Assembly (NCBI GenBank): GCA_021738105.1
Contig: JAIPCS010000062.1
Coordinates: forward strand, 1-15,994
Source of the DNA: Sulfuritalea sp.
GTDB taxonomy: Bacteria; Pseudomonadota; Gammaproteobacteria; Burkholderiales; Rhodocyclaceae
Length of the DNA: 15,994 nt
Reading direction: 5' to 3'
The position numbers and the translations under genes are program-made. Below are positions 15,819 through 15,994 of this stretch, piece after piece (position 1 is the stretch's first letter; each line of letters opens with the position of its first letter). The notes beneath the pieces were generated by a model. It saw only the letters and a list, made by a program, of their open reading frames with translations, did no database searches and was not told the origin of the DNA.

Positions 15819-15840
15819 ATTGTCCAGTACAATGGACCAT
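15819..15840. promoter_or_regulatory. Operator-like palindrome upstream of hipB
   Basis: GTCCA (15822-15826) and TGGAC (15833-15837) are inverted around 6 bp. Counting outward, seven of eight pairs match over 22 bp. It lies 21 bp before the hipB ATG, where HipB autoregulation sites are expected. The half-site differs from E. coli TATCC. Confidence 0.5.
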
Positions 15841-15853
15841 TAGTGTCCCAACG

Positions 15854-15994
15854 TCAATCGAACAAGATCAACTGGTTGGGATTTTCCAGTAGATCTGATG
15901 AAGGTGGAATACGAGCAAGTAGCTGATCCAATGGAGTTCTCTCAAACATGGTCAGGCTCAGGATTTGTAGGATTTCGTAGAGCGAAGCGGAGAG
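15854..15994 (-). CDS. IS4-family transposase, C-terminal end (5' part beyond window)
   Basis: Forty-six codons and a TGA stop are visible. The sequence YEILQILSLTMFERTPLDQ and the final ENPNQLILFD match the usual end of IS4-family transposases (QILSxTLFEKTP, then NQLxLFD). Only the tail is present, so completeness of the element is unknown. It points the same way as hipB. The terminal repeat of this IS probably lies between the stop and hipB; TGGGACACTAATG on the minus strand (15850-15838) is a candidate. Confidence 0.75.
   Translation of the reverse strand, partial: LSASLYEILQILSLTMFERTPLDQLLARIPPSSDLLENPNQLILFD

Noticed and set aside
13979..15892. 637-codon open frame on the plus strand
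   Set aside because: It runs antisense through the transposase and hipB genes; it is a high-GC shadow of real genes with clear family motifs on the other strand.

Overview
The window reads as a Betaproteobacterial chromosome, most like Rhodocyclales (an inference from gene types and order, since no 16S or marker search was possible). The argH, apaG, msrPQ, grxD, fructosamine-kinase and ispB genes are ordinary housekeeping or stress genes. A sigma-54 pilin promoter and a kinase-cNMP fusion behind argH fit that group.

Left part (1-4.1 kb), surface and signalling: a type IV pilin-like gene cut by the window edge, on the minus strand, with a near-consensus sigma-54 promoter. Divergent from it is an orphan sensor histidine kinase with 8 predicted membrane segments. 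A membrane-anchored class III adenylate cyclase converges on the kinase.

Middle (4.2-11 kb): apaG overlaps a SAM-dependent methyltransferase gene. Next come msrP-msrQ (periplasmic methionine sulfoxide repair, minus strand), grxD (CGFS glutaredoxin, plus strand), and a tight minus-strand run argH - Ser/Thr kinase with C-terminal cNMP-binding domain - fructosamine kinase. The cyclase and the kinase-cNMP fusion suggest a cAMP-to-phosphorylation route.

Breakpoint (11.0-11.5 kb): 533 bp without an intact gene. It holds a short reading frame resembling the N-terminus of an AlgZ/LytS-type kinase, the usual argH neighbour in this lineage, with an 8-G tract, then ispB without its usual divergent rplU-rpmA-obgE partner. 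I read this as a decayed or rearranged junction.

Right part (12.5-16 kb), accessory: tRNA-Pro(CGG), a terminator, and a cluster of six GTCCC boxes at near-helical spacing. Then comes a hipBA toxin-antitoxin operon (minus strand) in which an ISL3-family IS of 1497 bp splits hipA after codon 27. The IS has imperfect 28-bp terminal inverted repeats and an exact 8-bp target duplication (GGATTGCT). Removing the IS and one duplication copy restores a 409-codon hipA in frame. The tail of an IS4-family transposase gene sits just upstream of hipB at the window edge. The most interesting point is that the transposase stop overlaps an ATG that continues in frame into the catalytic part of HipA, so a chimeric HipA could still be made.
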